A stretch of DNA of 64,000 nt from Pseudomonas sp. K2I15 (GCF_002204795.1 NZ_NIXO01000001.1:248001-312000); one strand, 5' to 3'. Shown: positions 47,531-57,813, numbered from the stretch's first letter. Notes: generated by a model not told the origin, from the sequence alone. Program-made: numbers and translations.

Positions 47531-50368
47531 TTAAACCTGGTTCAGCGCTTCATTGAGCGCCAGTTCCAGATCAGCCTTGTAGCGCAGGTACAGATTGCTC
47601 GGGCTTTGAACATCACCGAGCAGGCCGGACAAGTCCAGATCGGTGATGTAGCAGCGGTAACGTTCGGCCTCCCGGCGTTGCCCGACGATTTCCTGGGCGA
47701 CCACCGCAAACAGTTGGTCGCCAAATTCCAGCTCGGAAAACTCCCGTTGATTGCAGTACAAGGTGATCCCCACCTGGCCCGGTGCTGCCTTGCCGATAAT
47801 CGCCTGCACATCGTAGAACGGTTTGTTGGCCGGGGTTTGCGGCGCAGGGCGCGGTTCGGCCCGGCGTGCGCGGCCGGTGCCTGACGGTAACAGTTGGTAA
47901 TACTGGATTTGTACCGCACCGAGAGGCTGTTGCGGGTCCAGCGGCAGCAGCGCGTCGCGGCGATAAATAATCGACTGCAGGAAGCGCTGCAACGGCACCA
48001 ACAGGCTTTGCTCGTCGTGAAACGGCAGGCGCTGCTGCCAGAGCGCGTTGAATTCATCCAGCACGTACAGCTCGGCAATCCCGTCGTTGATCCGGTAGAA
48101 CACTTGCACGCAGTCGGGCAGGCCCATGGGCAGCAACAGCGCCAGGTCGTGGTCTTCCAGGGCCATGGTGTCCAGGTGCAACGGGCTGTAGCTGGCCAGC
48201 TCTTCGCTGAGGTAGGTGATCAGCGCGTCCTGGGTCGCCAGTGACACATGGTTGGCTTGGCCGGGCGTCAGCTCCATCACGTGGTAGTGCTGTTGCACCT
48301 GCACCAGGTAGCGATGGTTTTCCTGGCCCAGCAGCAGGTTTTGCGCAGTGTCGAAGATTTCTTCCACGCGCTGGGCAATGAATTGCGCGCGGTTGTGGCA
48401 GAAGCAGCGCACCCGCAATCGCGGCAAATGATTGGCCGGCAGTTGATTGAGGTAGTCGCGCAGGCAGTCGAGCAACGCGTGGGGGCCGTCGTAGCGGCTG
48501 ACCATCACCTCGTTCCAGCTGTTGACGGTGACCTGGTCCAGGGTCAGCACCAGGTTTTCGCGCACGCCCGCGTAACTCAGGGAGTCGGTGCGCTCGGTGG
48601 TCATCAGGATGTTCAGGTCGCGGTGGTGTTTGAGCGGGTCGACGCCGACGTTGATCAGCAGCAGCACTTCCTCGGGCACCGCCGAGCGCAGCAGGCGTTC
48701 TTCATCGACGCTGGCCAACGGCAGGACGACGGTCTGTTGCAGGCTGCCCAGCAGGTTGAACAGCTCGAACTCGGTCATGTCACTGGTGCCGGGATGCAAG
48801 GCCAGGCGGGTGCTGCTGTCGATCACGCCGTTGCGGTGGCACCAGGTGAGCATTTCCAACAGGTCGCGGCTGCGTTTGATCGGCGCAAAATGCTCCCATT
48901 CCAGGGCGGTCAGGCTGCCGTTGTACAGGCCCCAATGGTGCTGGCCGGGCTCTTTGCGGTTGGGCGACTGCACCAGTGTCAGGGTGTCTTCGGCCAGGTC
49001 CGGGGCGATACCGGGGTTGATGAACTCGACCTTGCCGGCCTTGCGCTCGAACGCCGCATACAAGCGCCTGCCCAGTACATTGATGTCGCGCTTGTTGATC
49101 AGGCTGACGCTCTGTTCGGTGCGGGCAAACTGGGTCAGGAAGCGATAGCTGTAGTTAAGCTCGTTGACCAGTGCGCGGCGTTCGGAGGCCACCTGGCGGA
49201 CTTTCCATTGGCTGCGGCTGTCCAGCAGGGCCAGTTGGCGCTGGTCCCAACCCCACTCATTGGCCAGGCGTTCCAGCAGCAAACGCTGCCAGCCGGTGCG
49301 CTGGCCGACGCTGAGCTTGCGGTTGACCTTCAGGTACAGGCTGCGTCGCACCAGTTCCAGGCGCTCCGGCTCGTTGCGGGCCTTGAGGTATTCCTCGATG
49401 CGACGATAGACCACGATGTACGGGTCCAGCTCGTCCAGGTCCATCTGGTTGGCAAACACCGCACGCTTGAAGCGCAGGCTCAGGCACTGCACCCTCGGGT
49501 GCTCGCTGGCGTAGACCTCGGTCAGCAGGAGTTTGAGTACCGACTTGTAGGGCGATTCGATGCCCTTGAACAACTGCCACAGGCCGGCACCGATAAACTC
49601 ACCGGGCGGGATGTGGGCCAGGTGGCCCAGGTCGAGGGTTTCATCGGCGCGGATAAAGCGCTTGGAGATCAGCGCATGGGTGAATTCGGCGTAGCGGGTT
49701 TCTTCGTACACCGGCACCAGCCACCAGATCGGCGTGCGCCCTGCCAGCCAGATGGCGGTGCGGTAGAACTCGTCCAACAGCAGGTAATGCTGGCTGGTGC
49801 CGCAGTCTTCGGAACTCAGTTGAGTGTCGCGCTCGCCCTGGATAAACCGCGTCGGCTCGATCAGGAAAAAATGCGCCTCGGCGCCCATGCTCAGGGCCCA
49901 GGTTTCCAGCAATTGGCATTTTTTGCGCAGCTCGGCCAGCTCGTTCTCGCTGAGATCGGCCGCGTGGCAGACCCACACGTCCATATCACTTTGATCGGCC
50001 TGGGCCAGCGTGCCCAGGCTGCCCATCAGGAACAGGCCATGAATCGGGCGCGGCGGGTTGCCGTGCCGGGGCTTGTAGGAAAACGTGCGGGTCAGCCGCT
50101 GGGCCTCGGCCAAGGCTTGCGCGTCGGGTTCAAAATTCGACAGGCCGGCCGGCGTGCTGCCCGACACATAGCCTGGCAGCAGCGGGTGATTGACGTGAAA
50201 AAACAGCGGCAACAGCGTCAGTACGCTTTGCTGGCGTGGCGTCAGCCCTTCAATGGCCCGGGCCATGCGGCCTTCGTTCAGGGCCAGAAACCGCGCGCGC
50301 AACTGGGCCAGCACCTTGCGGTCGATGCCTTCGTCCAGGTCGGGGCGGATTTCATGGGTGCGGGTCAT
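47531..50368 (-). CDS. cyaA: Class I adenylate cyclase
   Basis: The 945-residue protein is a full-length class I cyclase. The catalytic N-terminal half has GSLGTLAQADQSDMDVWVCH, the nucleotidyltransferase GS...DxD motif. The C-terminal half is regulatory. It makes cAMP from ATP for Vfr/Crp-type control. Nothing suggests damage. It converges on rnk. Confidence 0.96.
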   Translation of the reverse strand: MTRTHEIRPDLDEGIDRKVLAQLRARFLALNEGRMARAIEGLTPRQQSVLTLLPLFFHVNHPLLPGYVSGSTPAGLSNFEPDAQALAEAQRLTRTFSYKPRHGNPPRPIHGLFLMGSLGTLAQADQSDMDVWVCHAADLSENELAELRKKCQLLETWALSMGAEAHFFLIEPTRFIQGERDTQLSSEDCGTSQHYLLLDEFYRTAIWLAGRTPIWWLVPVYEETRYAEFTHALISKRFIRADETLDLGHLAHIPPGEFIGAGLWQLFKGIESPYKSVLKLLLTEVYASEHPRVQCLSLRFKRAVFANQMDLDELDPYIVVYRRIEEYLKARNEPERLELVRRSLYLKVNRKLSVGQRTGWQRLLLERLANEWGWDQRQLALLDSRSQWKVRQVASERRALVNELNYSYRFLTQFARTEQSVSLINKRDINVLGRRLYAAFERKAGKVEFINPGIAPDLAEDTLTLVQSPNRKEPGQHHWGLYNGSLTALEWEHFAPIKRSRDLLEMLTWCHRNGVIDSSTRLALHPGTSDMTEFELFNLLGSLQQTVVLPLASVDEERLLRSAVPEEVLLLINVGVDPLKHHRDLNILMTTERTDSLSYAGVRENLVLTLDQVTVNSWNEVMVSRYDGPHALLDCLRDYLNQLPANHLPRLRVRCFCHNRAQFIAQRVEEIFDTAQNLLLGQENHRYLVQVQQHYHVMELTPGQANHVSLATQDALITYLSEELASYSPLHLDTMALEDHDLALLLPMGLPDCVQVFYRINDGIAELYVLDEFNALWQQRLPFHDEQSLLVPLQRFLQSIIYRRDALLPLDPQQPLGAVQIQYYQLLPSGTGRARRAEPRPAPQTPANKPFYDVQAIIGKAAPGQVGITLYCNQREFSELEFGDQLFAVVAQEIVGQRREAERYRCYITDLDLSGLLGDVQSPSNLYLRYKADLELALNEALNQV

Positions 50369-50536
50369 GTCGAACTCGGTGGCTCGCAGGGCCCGACATG
50401 GGCGGCCGTGTAGGAGTTTACAGCCAGTAGCGTAGGAGGTTTAGCGGGAATTTGTTTTTGACGCCGGAATTTTATCCCGGGCGCAGGAATGCCCGCGGAA
50501 TCCGTGAAAAGAGGATCCCGTGGGCGATACGAGGTG

Positions 50537-50785
50537 TCAGGCGGCTTCTTTGCTGGTCGTCAGGATAGTCAGCAGACCTTGTGCATGTTCGGCAGCGTCC
50601 CGGCCAAGGCTGGTGAGGTAGCCACCGTCTGGCTGGTCGATCAGGTCTTTTTCGTAAAGGCGCCGGGCAGCGGCAATGGCAGTGGGAGCGGCAGTCTGAT
50701 GAACTTTCAGACCTTCCTGGGAGCTGCCCAGGTTAAAGAGTGCAAGGATTTCCAGTTCGGCAACCAACTCAGGGGTATACGACAT
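50537..50785 (-). CDS. TIGR02647 family small protein
   Basis: The 82-residue protein MSYTPELVAELEILALFNLG contains AARRLYEKDLIDQPDGGYLTSLG, a winged-helix-like sequence typical of TIGR02647. DNA binding has been suggested for the family, not shown. It stands alone upstream of cyaA by 168 nt on the same strand. Confidence 0.85.
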   Translation of the reverse strand: MSYTPELVAELEILALFNLGSSQEGLKVHQTAAPTAIAAARRLYEKDLIDQPDGGYLTSLGRDAAEHAQGLLTILTTSKEAA

Positions 50786-50861
50786 AAGGACTCCAGACTT
50801 TCTAGGAATTTTTAGACGTTAGCAGCCATAAGGTGAACGCACTTTGTCGAGCTGTCCAGTG

Positions 50862-50961
50862 TGTAGGAGCGAGCTTGCTCGCGAAGGGCGTTAACGATAA
50901 CGCTGGCATCCTGAATACGCGCGGTGTAATGGCGTTTTTCGCGAGCAAGCTCGCTCCTACA
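50862..50961. repeat. REPIN (TGTAGGAGCGAGC class)
   Basis: TGTAGGAGCGAGCTTGCTCG and its exact reverse complement flank a ~55-nt core. It is between two minus-strand genes, one of two elements here not in a convergent gap. Confidence 0.9.
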
Positions 50962-50971
50962 AAGGGCGGTG

Positions 50972-51256
50972 CTATTGCTTCTCGGGCGGCAGCTCTGGCA
51001 GTGCGCGCAAGGTAGTTTCATACCATTCGGTATTGAAGGCGCGGTCTTCTTCGAGCAGCGCGTCGATTTCGATGGCGAGTACGTGGGCCATCATTTGCAG
51101 GATGTCTTCGCGCTCGTAGCCCACCAGGGTCAACTTGTTGAACGTGGCTTTGGCGGCGGGCGGGTTGTCGCTTTCGATCTGGTTTTCGATCGCTTCAATC
51201 AAGGTGGTCTCGGCGAACTCTTCTTCGTCGTTGTCGATATCGGTTGGCTCGCTCAT
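50972..51256 (-). CDS. Conserved small acidic protein of unknown function
   Basis: The 94-residue acidic protein opens MSEPTDIDNDEEEFAETTLI and contains NKLTLVGYEREDILQMMAHVLAIEIDALL. I recognise it only as a conserved Pseudomonas hypothetical with a helical C-terminal half. The ATG at 51256 follows GGAGCC; the frame extends 13 codons upstream. It is divergent from the GST gene. Confidence 0.8.
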   Translation of the reverse strand: MSEPTDIDNDEEEFAETTLIEAIENQIESDNPPAAKATFNKLTLVGYEREDILQMMAHVLAIEIDALLEEDRAFNTEWYETTLRALPELPPEKQ

Positions 51257-51381
51257 GGCAGGCTCCTGGAGGAAAGGGCGCCAGTCTACCTCCATTCACT
51301 CGGGTGATGCTGCTGGTCAGGCGCGGCATCCCGACCTATAACCACTGCTGCCAACCCCGTACACGGCCTGGAGGCTTTGTG

Positions 51382-52041
51382 ATGCTCAAGCTTTATGGAT
51401 TTTCGGTCAGCAACTACTACAACATGGTCAAACTGGCGCTGCTGGAGAAAGGGCTGCCCTTTGAAGAGGTGCCTTTCTATGCGGGCCAGACCCCCGAAGC
51501 ATTGGCCGTGAGCCCGCGGAGCAAGGTGCCAGTACTGGGTGTAGAGCAAGGGTTTATCAACGAAACCAGCGTGATTCTCGAATACATCGAGCAGACCCAG
51601 GGCGGGCGTTCGCTGCTGCCGAGCGATCCGTTTCAGCGTGCCCAGGTGCTGGCGTTGTGCAGGGAAATCGAGCTGTACATTGAGCTGCCGGCCCGCGCGT
51701 GTTTTGCCGAGGCGTTTTTCGGGATGCCGGTGTCGGAGGCGATCAAGGAAAAATCCAGGGCTGAGTTGCTGCTGGGAATCGCATCGCTGGGGCGGCACGG
51801 GAAGTTCGCGCCGTATGTGGCGGGGGATAGTTTCACGATTGCAGATTTGTATTTTGTGTACAGCGTGGACCTGGCTTGTAGCGTGGCCGGGAAGCTGTTC
51901 GGGTTGGACCTGTTGGCTGAGTTGCCGAAGGCCAAGGCGTTGCTTGCGCGGCTGCAGGCGCTGCCGAATGCCCAGCGGGTCGCGGCGGACAAGGAAGCGG
52001 CGATGCCGGCGTTTATGGCGATGATTGCTGCCAAGAAATAA
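51382..52041 (+). CDS. Glutathione S-transferase family protein
   Basis: The 219-residue protein has a thioredoxin-like N-terminus with SNYYNMVKLALLEKGLPF, the cis-Pro SPRSKVPVL and the glutathione-contact NETSVILEYIE. The C-terminal helical domain has DSFTIADLYF. It is a soluble GST or a related thiol transferase; the substrate is unknown. The start at 51382 follows GGAGGC. Confidence 0.9.
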   Translation: MLKLYGFSVSNYYNMVKLALLEKGLPFEEVPFYAGQTPEALAVSPRSKVPVLGVEQGFINETSVILEYIEQTQGGRSLLPSDPFQRAQVLALCREIELYIELPARACFAEAFFGMPVSEAIKEKSRAELLLGIASLGRHGKFAPYVAGDSFTIADLYFVYSVDLACSVAGKLFGLDLLAELPKAKALLARLQALPNAQRVAADKEAAMPAFMAMIAAKK

Positions 52042-52051
52042 AGACTGCTTT

Positions 52052-52081
52052 TGTGGCGAGGGAGCAAGCTCCCTCACCACA
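52052..52081. repeat. Compact REP palindrome (TGTGGCGAGGGAGC class)
   Basis: TGTGGCGAGGGAGC, a 2-nt centre, then GCTCCCTCACCACA form a near-perfect 30-nt hairpin. It is the two ends of the 41451 element without the core. It lies in the convergent gap between the GST gene and argH and may terminate both. Confidence 0.85.
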
Positions 52082-52124
52082 GGTTCAGTGTTCGCCCTTA
52101 TTTGCCGGGGCACTTACCTTTGGG

Positions 52125-53519
52125 TTAGCGGCTGGCGAGCAGTTCCTGGCCGCGAACCACGGCAGCCTTCACCTGCGCCGGCGCAGTGCCGCCGATATGG
52201 TTACGGGCATTCACCGAGCCTTCCAGGGTCAGTACCGCAAACACGTCCTGCTCGATCTGGTCGCTGAACGTGCGCAGTTCTTCCAGGCTCATTTCCGCCA
52301 GGTCCTTGCCGCTGTCCACGCCGTATTTCACGGCATGCCCAACGATTTCGTGGCAGTCGCGGAACGGCAGGCCACGGCGTACCAGGTAGTCGGCCAGGTC
52401 GGTCGCGGTGGAGAAACCACGCAAAGCCGCTTCACGCATGATGGCGTGCTTGGGCTTGATCGCCGGGATCATGTCGGCAAAGGCCCGCAGCGAATCGCGC
52501 AGGGTGTCGGCGGCGTCGAACAACGGCTCTTTGTCTTCCTGGTTGTCCTTGTTGTAGGCCAGCGGCTGGCCTTTCATCAGGGTCAACAGGCCCATCAGCG
52601 CGCCGAAGACACGGCCGCTTTTGCCGCGCACCAGCTCCGGCACGTCAGGGTTTTTCTTTTGCGGCATGATCGAGCTGCCGGTGCAGAAGCGGTCCGGCAG
52701 GTCGATGAACTGGAATTGCGCGCTGGTCCACAGCACCAGCTCTTCCGAGAAACGCGACAAGTGCATCATCGCGATGCTGGCCGCGGCGCAGAATTCGATG
52801 GCGAAGTCACGGTCCGACACGCCGTCCAGGGAGTTGCCGCCCACAGCGTCGAAACCCAGCAGCTGCGCGGTGTATTCGCGGTCGATCGGGTAGGTGGTGC
52901 CCGCCAGTGCGGCGCTGCCCAGTGGCATGCGGTTGGCGCGCTTGCGGCAGTCCACCAGGCGCTCGTAGTCGCGGCTGAGCATTTCGAACCAGGCCAGCAG
53001 GTGGTGGCCGAAGGTCACAGGCTGTGCGGTTTGCAGGTGGGTGAAGCCGGGCATGATGGTGCCGGACTCACGCTCTGCCTGTTCCAGCAGCCCTTTTTGC
53101 AGGCGGGTGATTTGCGCCAGGATCAGGTCGATCTCGTCCCGCAGCCACAGGCGGATATCGGTGGCCACCTGGTCGTTACGGCTGCGACCGGTGTGCAGCT
53201 TCTTGCCGGTCACACCGATGCGGTCGGTGAGGCGGGCCTCGATGTTCATGTGCACGTCTTCCAGGTCGACGCGCCAGTCGAAGGTGCCGGCTTCGATCTC
53301 ACCACGGATGGTGGTCAGGCCGTCGATGATGCTGTCGCGCTCGGCGTCGGTCAGCACGCCGACCTTGGCCAGCATCGTGGCGTGGGCGATCGAGCCCATG
53401 ATGTCGTGGCGGTAGAGGCGCTGGTCGAAGGTGACGGAGGCGGTGAAGCGCGCGACGAAGGCGTCGACGGGTTCACTGAAGCGGCCGCCCCAGGACTGGT
53501 TGGTCTTGTCGGTGCTCAT
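52125..53519 (-). CDS. argH: Argininosuccinate lyase
   Basis: The 464-residue protein has the fumarase/aspartase signature [16 protein letters not shown] with the catalytic Ser, plus [12 protein letters not shown] and [14 protein letters not shown]. It splits argininosuccinate to arginine and fumarate. The ATG at 53519 gives [16 protein letters not shown], the family start; the frame extends 37 codons upstream without homology. In P. aeruginosa algZ follows on the other strand; here it does not. Confidence 0.96.
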   Translation of the reverse strand: MSTDKTNQSWGGRFSEPVDAFVARFTASVTFDQRLYRHDIMGSIAHATMLAKVGVLTDAERDSIIDGLTTIRGEIEAGTFDWRVDLEDVHMNIEARLTDRIGVTGKKLHTGRSRNDQVATDIRLWLRDEIDLILAQITRLQKGLLEQAERESGTIMPGFTHLQTAQPVTFGHHLLAWFEMLSRDYERLVDCRKRANRMPLGSAALAGTTYPIDREYTAQLLGFDAVGGNSLDGVSDRDFAIEFCAAASIAMMHLSRFSEELVLWTSAQFQFIDLPDRFCTGSSIMPQKKNPDVPELVRGKSGRVFGALMGLLTLMKGQPLAYNKDNQEDKEPLFDAADTLRDSLRAFADMIPAIKPKHAIMREAALRGFSTATDLADYLVRRGLPFRDCHEIVGHAVKYGVDSGKDLAEMSLEELRTFSDQIEQDVFAVLTLEGSVNARNHIGGTAPAQVKAAVVRGQELLASR

Positions 53520-54083
53520 GGATTCGCTCGTGATCTGCTGGAAAGAGGGCATGAAAGTGTGGCGCCGATAATAACAGGGTTGCCCCCGGAGGCGACGATG
53601 CCGGGGCGCGGCATTTTTATTTGTTTCCAAGATGGCTAAGTGCCTTGCCGCCGGCCTCGCGCAGGACGAGACTGGAGCCAGGACTGAACGGGGGTTTAAA
53701 ACTTACGGTCCGTGGCTAAACAAAGCGTGTTTATTGAAACGATATTTGACGATTGAGCAATATCGTCTTCGCGAGCGTCTACAGTTGCACTGATAGAGCA
53801 TTGCGCTGACAGAAGGTGCACTGCACCAATGCCAGGTGATGAGGTCGAACTCCAGGCTATCCATTAGAGAGGGGGTGTTCGTATTGTGTATCAGCAAACC
53901 CTACGACGATGCCCGAAGGCAGCAGGCTTTGGGCGCGATTGAACAGGTCCGGGTAAATATTGGTGCCACTCTCGGGGCACTTTTTGCCGCTCGCGCTAGT
54001 CTTAGCGTGGATCGCCGTGACGGAAGTCACCGCACCTGTCTACGCTATCCTTGTGCGAGACTCACGCAGGAATCCAGCGCAAT
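53520..54083. other. argH/algR divergent region with no supported gene (algZ/fimS absent)
   Basis: This 564-bp gap carries only short frames without recognisable domains, such as 53836-54087 (+) and 53703-53897 (-). AlgZ/FimS, about 358 residues in P. aeruginosa, would need over 1 kb and is not here. A dyad GTGAC-GGAA-GTCAC (54017-54030) lies 54 bp before algR. No AlgU-type promoter is evident. Confidence 0.65.
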
Positions 54084-54830
54084 ATGAATGTCCTGATCGT
54101 TGATGACGAACCCCAAGCCCGCGAGCGACTGAGCCGTTTGGTCAGTGAACTCGAGGGTTACAGTGTCCTTGAGCCGAGCGCCACCAGTGGCGAGGAAGCC
54201 TTGGCCCTTATTGACAGCCTCAAGCCGGATGTCGTTTTGCTCGACATCCGCATGCCGGGCCTTGATGGCTTGCAGGTTGCTGCCCGCCTGAGCGAGCGAG
54301 AATCGCCGCCTTCGGTGGTGCTGTGCGCCTCCCAGGATGAGTTCTCTTCCGAGGCTCTGGATGCCAGCGGTGTCAGCTTCCTGGTCAAGCCGATCAATGC
54401 CGATGCGTTGCTTCGCGCCTTGAAAAAAGCCGAGCGTCCCAATCGTGTCCAGCTCGCCGCCCTGACCCAGCCCGCAGCCTTGGGCGGCAACGGGCCGCGC
54501 AGCCATATCAGCGCCCGCACCCGCAAGGGTATCGAGCTGATTCCCCTGGACCAGGTGGTCTATTTCATTGCCGATCACAAGTACGTGACCTTGCGTCACG
54601 AAGCCGGTGAAGTGCTGCTCGATGAGCCGCTCAAGGCCCTGGAAGATGAATTTGGCGACCGCTTTGTGCGCATCCACCGCAATGCGTTGGTGGCACGCGA
54701 GCGAATTGAGCGCCTGCAGCGCACGCCTCTTGGCCACTTTCAGCTGTTCCTGAAGGGCCTCAATGGCGACGCCTTGATCGTCAGCCGGCGCCATGTCGCC
54801 GGTGTGCGCAAGATGATGCAGCAGCTTTAG
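54084..54830 (+). CDS. algR: LytTR response regulator AlgR
   Basis: The 248-residue protein has a receiver domain with the acidic pocket VDDEP and phosphoacceptor Asp54 (VVLLDIRMPG), Lys in FLVKPINA, and a C-terminal LytTR DNA-binding domain (HISARTRKGIELIPLDQVVY, RIHRNALVARERI). In P. aeruginosa AlgR controls alginate, twitching and virulence genes with AlgZ/FimS. No sensor gene lies beside it here. hemC follows about 140 nt on. Confidence 0.95.
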   Translation: MNVLIVDDEPQARERLSRLVSELEGYSVLEPSATSGEEALALIDSLKPDVVLLDIRMPGLDGLQVAARLSERESPPSVVLCASQDEFSSEALDASGVSFLVKPINADALLRALKKAERPNRVQLAALTQPAALGGNGPRSHISARTRKGIELIPLDQVVYFIADHKYVTLRHEAGEVLLDEPLKALEDEFGDRFVRIHRNALVARERIERLQRTPLGHFQLFLKGLNGDALIVSRRHVAGVRKMMQQL

Positions 54831-54968
54831 CCTGAGGGCTGAGGCGAGCTTCACCGCCCATATCCCGGTGCGACGCGGCCAGGGAGGCCCCGCACTTGCT
54901 GATTCAAATCAAAGCGCATTTGCCTGAGCTGTTATTATCTGCCGTATCTATTCAGTACGGATTGATCC

Positions 54969-55910
54969 ATGTCCTCTCGCGAAATCCGCATCGCCACCCG
55001 TAAAAGCGCCCTGGCCTTATGGCAGGCCGAGTACGTCAAAGCACGCCTTAAGCAAGCCCATCCCGGCCTCAAGGTGTCCCTGGTGCCCATGGTCAGTCGC
55101 GGCGACAAGCTGCTTGATTCGCCACTGTCGAAAATCGGCGGCAAGGGCCTGTTCGTTAAAGAGCTGGAAACCGCGCTGCTGGAGAACGAAGCCGACATCG
55201 CCGTGCATTCGATGAAAGACGTGCCCATGGACTTCCCTGAAGGCCTGGGCCTGTTTTGCATCTGCGAGCGCGAAGACCCGCGCGACGCCTTCGTTTCCAA
55301 TACCTACGCCTCCCTTGATGAACTGCCGCTGGGCAGCGTCGTCGGCACCTCCAGCCTGCGTCGCCAGGCACAGTTGCTGACCCGCCGCCCGGACCTGCAA
55401 ATCCGCTTCCTGCGGGGCAACGTCAATACGCGCCTGGCCAAGCTGGACGCCTGTGAATATGACGCGATCATCCTCGCGGCAGCCGGCCTGATTCGCCTGG
55501 GCTTTGAAGACCGCATCACCTCGGCCATCAGCGTCGAAGACAGCTTGCCGGCGGGCGGGCAGGGCGCTGTGGGTATCGAATGCCGCACCGCCGACAGCGA
55601 AATTCATGCGCTGCTCAAGCCTCTGGATCACCACGACACTGAAATTCGAGTCACCGCCGAACGGGCCCTGAACAAGCACCTCAACGGTGGTTGCCAGGTG
55701 CCCATCGCCTGCTACGCCGTGCTTGAGGGCGAGAACCTCTGGCTGCGTGGCCTGGTGGGCGACCCGAGTGGCGGGTTGCTGCTCACTGCCGAGATTCGCG
55801 GGCCGCAAAGCGAGGCGACCAGCCTTGGCATCAAAGTCGCCGAAGAACTGCTCGAAAAAGGCGCCGGTGCCATTCTGCAAGCGGTGTACGGCGAGGCCGG
55901 TCCGCAGTGA
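54969..55910 (+). CDS. hemC: Hydroxymethylbilane synthase
   Basis: The 313-residue enzyme has the dipyrromethane-cofactor Cys in [13 protein letters not shown] and the Arg-rich [12 protein letters not shown] with [12 protein letters not shown]. It joins four porphobilinogens into hydroxymethylbilane for haem, sirohaem and B12. Its stop overlaps the hemD start by 4 nt. Confidence 0.97.
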   Translation: MSSREIRIATRKSALALWQAEYVKARLKQAHPGLKVSLVPMVSRGDKLLDSPLSKIGGKGLFVKELETALLENEADIAVHSMKDVPMDFPEGLGLFCICEREDPRDAFVSNTYASLDELPLGSVVGTSSLRRQAQLLTRRPDLQIRFLRGNVNTRLAKLDACEYDAIILAAAGLIRLGFEDRITSAISVEDSLPAGGQGAVGIECRTADSEIHALLKPLDHHDTEIRVTAERALNKHLNGGCQVPIACYAVLEGENLWLRGLVGDPSGGLLLTAEIRGPQSEATSLGIKVAEELLEKGAGAILQAVYGEAGPQ

Positions 55911-56674
55911 CGCAATGGCGTGTGTTGCTGACGCGGCCTGCCGAGGAGTCGGCAGCCCTGGCGGCGACGTTATCCGAGGAAGGTATCTTCAGCAGCAGCC
56001 TGCCGTTGCTGGAGATTGAGGCGCTGCCCGTCACGCCTGAACAACAGACGGTTTTTCGCGAGCTGGACCGCTATTGCGCGGTGATCGTGGTGAGCAAGCC
56101 GGCGGCGCGCCTGGGCTTGCAGTTGCTGGCTCGACATTGGCCACAACCACCGGCCTTGCCATGGTTCAGCGTGGGCGCTGCTACGGCGCAGGTGTTGGCC
56201 GGGCATGGCCTTGACGTCAGCTATCCCCAGGAAGGCGACGACAGTGAAGCCTTGCTTGAACTGGCCGCCTTGCGCGAGGCTATCGCACGGCCTGGTGCCA
56301 GGGTGCTGATCCTGCGGGGCGAGGGCGGGCGCGAGCTGCTGGCTGAGCGTTTACGCGAGCAAGGTGCTAGTGTCGACTATCTGGAGTTGTATCGCCGTTT
56401 CCTGCCGGATTACGACAGTGCAACCCTGACCCAGCGCATAAACGTGGAACGCTTGAACGGCGTGGTGGTCAGCAGTGGGCAGGGTTTTTTACACCTGCAA
56501 GCCGTGGCCGGCACAGATTGGCCCCTGGTGGCACAGCTGCCGTTGTTCGTGCCCAGCCCGCGAGTCGCCGAGATGGCGCGTGCTGCTGGCGCGCAAGAAG
56601 TTGTGGATTGTCGTGGCGCCAGTGCCGCGGCTTTGTTAGTGGCGTTACGGAGCCTTTCCGTTCCCACTCTCTAA
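55907..56674 (+). CDS. hemD: Uroporphyrinogen-III synthase
   Basis: The 255-residue protein has the two-domain hemD pattern; this family is poorly conserved. [19 protein letters not shown] begins domain one, and [17 protein letters not shown] lies in domain two. It cyclises hydroxymethylbilane to uroporphyrinogen III. It starts with GTG at 55907 overlapping hemC by 4 nt, so translation is coupled. Confidence 0.95.
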   Translation: MTQWRVLLTRPAEESAALAATLSEEGIFSSSLPLLEIEALPVTPEQQTVFRELDRYCAVIVVSKPAARLGLQLLARHWPQPPALPWFSVGAATAQVLAGHGLDVSYPQEGDDSEALLELAALREAIARPGARVLILRGEGGRELLAERLREQGASVDYLELYRRFLPDYDSATLTQRINVERLNGVVVSSGQGFLHLQAVAGTDWPLVAQLPLFVPSPRVAEMARAAGAQEVVDCRGASAAALLVALRSLSVPTL

Positions 56675-56692
56675 TACGCAAAGGATGGATAC

Positions 56693-57808
56693 GTGAGCGA
56701 AACAGCCTTGCCTAAAGATGAAGCTCAGCCCGCGCTTGATGCGCCTGTTGAGACACCGGTCACCGCCCCGCGCCGTGGCAACGGCCTGGCCATCGTGGCC
56801 TTGTTGCTCGGTGCCGCTGGCGTTGCCGCCGGCGGTTGGGGGGTCTGGCAGGTCCGCGCACTGCAGGCGAGCAGCCAGCAACAGCTGGGCCAAGTGCAAA
56901 CCCTGGACGACCAATCCCAGAGCCTCAAGCAGGGCCAGCAGCAACTGTCGGCCCGCCTGGGGCAACTGCCGGGCGCTGATGAACTGGAAGAGCGCCGCCG
57001 GCTGGTGGCGCAATTGCAGGGCGATCAACAGCGCTTGAGCCAGCGGCTGGAAACCGTGCTGGGTGCCAGCCGCCAGGACTGGCGACTGGCCGAGGCCGAA
57101 CACCTGATCCGCCTGGCCAGCCTGCGTCTTTCTGCCCTGCAGGACATCAACAGCGCTCAGGCGCTGGTCCAGGGCGCTGACGAAATCCTCCGTGAACAGA
57201 GCGACCCGGGCTCGTACGCCGCCCGTGAGCAGTTAGCCAAGAGCCTCGCCGCCTTGCGCAGCGTCGAACAGCCGGACCGCACCGGGCTGTACCTGCAACT
57301 GGCTGCACTGCGTGATCAGGTCGTGCAACTGGCGGCCATCGCTCCGGAATACCAACTCCCGGAAGCCGCTAATGAAGGCCGTCAGACTACGGATACGGAC
57401 AACCGCTGGAGCCAGTGGTGGGAGCAGATCTCGCGGTATTTCCGCATCGACTTCAACCCGGATGACAACATTCGCCCGCTCTTGGCAGGGCAAGGCCTGA
57501 ACCAGGTGCGACTGGCCCTGAGCTTGGCACTGGAGCAAGCGCAGTGGGCGGCGCTCAACGGCGAACCGGCGGTGTACAGCCGATCCCTGGGCGAGGCCCG
57601 AAGCGTCCTGCAGGACAACTTTAATCAAGACAACCCGCAAAGCAAAAACATGCTGGCGCGTATTGCCGAGCTCGAGCCCAAGGCCGTCTCGGTGGTGACG
57701 CCGGACCTGGCCGCGAGTCTGGCCGCCGTGCAGGCCTACCTTGACCGTCGCCATCTGTCTGCCGAAGAAGCCAAGGCTTCCGCTGGCAAGCCGGCGACCC
57801 AGGAGTAA
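56693..57808 (+). CDS. hemX: HemX-like membrane protein
   Basis: The 371-residue protein has a cytoplasmic N-tail, one membrane helix (~33-50, AIVALLLGAAGVAAGGWGVW), and a long coiled-coil/helical periplasmic part rich in Gln. It is labelled uroporphyrinogen-III methyltransferase in E. coli, but has no methyltransferase domain, so that name is misleading. Its likely role is an inner-membrane scaffold for haem synthesis. It starts with GTG 18 nt after hemD. Confidence 0.9.
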   Translation: MSETALPKDEAQPALDAPVETPVTAPRRGNGLAIVALLLGAAGVAAGGWGVWQVRALQASSQQQLGQVQTLDDQSQSLKQGQQQLSARLGQLPGADELEERRRLVAQLQGDQQRLSQRLETVLGASRQDWRLAEAEHLIRLASLRLSALQDINSAQALVQGADEILREQSDPGSYAAREQLAKSLAALRSVEQPDRTGLYLQLAALRDQVVQLAAIAPEYQLPEAANEGRQTTDTDNRWSQWWEQISRYFRIDFNPDDNIRPLLAGQGLNQVRLALSLALEQAQWAALNGEPAVYSRSLGEARSVLQDNFNQDNPQSKNMLARIAELEPKAVSVVTPDLAASLAAVQAYLDRRHLSAEEAKASAGKPATQE

Positions 57809-57813
57809 AGCCG

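Noticed and set aside
48248..50413. 721-codon plus-strand frame over cyaA
   Set aside because: Shadow of the class I adenylate cyclase; low-complexity Gln/Val/Ala-rich translation without domains.
53836..54087. 83-codon plus-strand frame before algR as a gene or an algZ remnant
   Set aside because: No kinase or membrane motif, overlaps algR, and composition is unlike a conserved protein.
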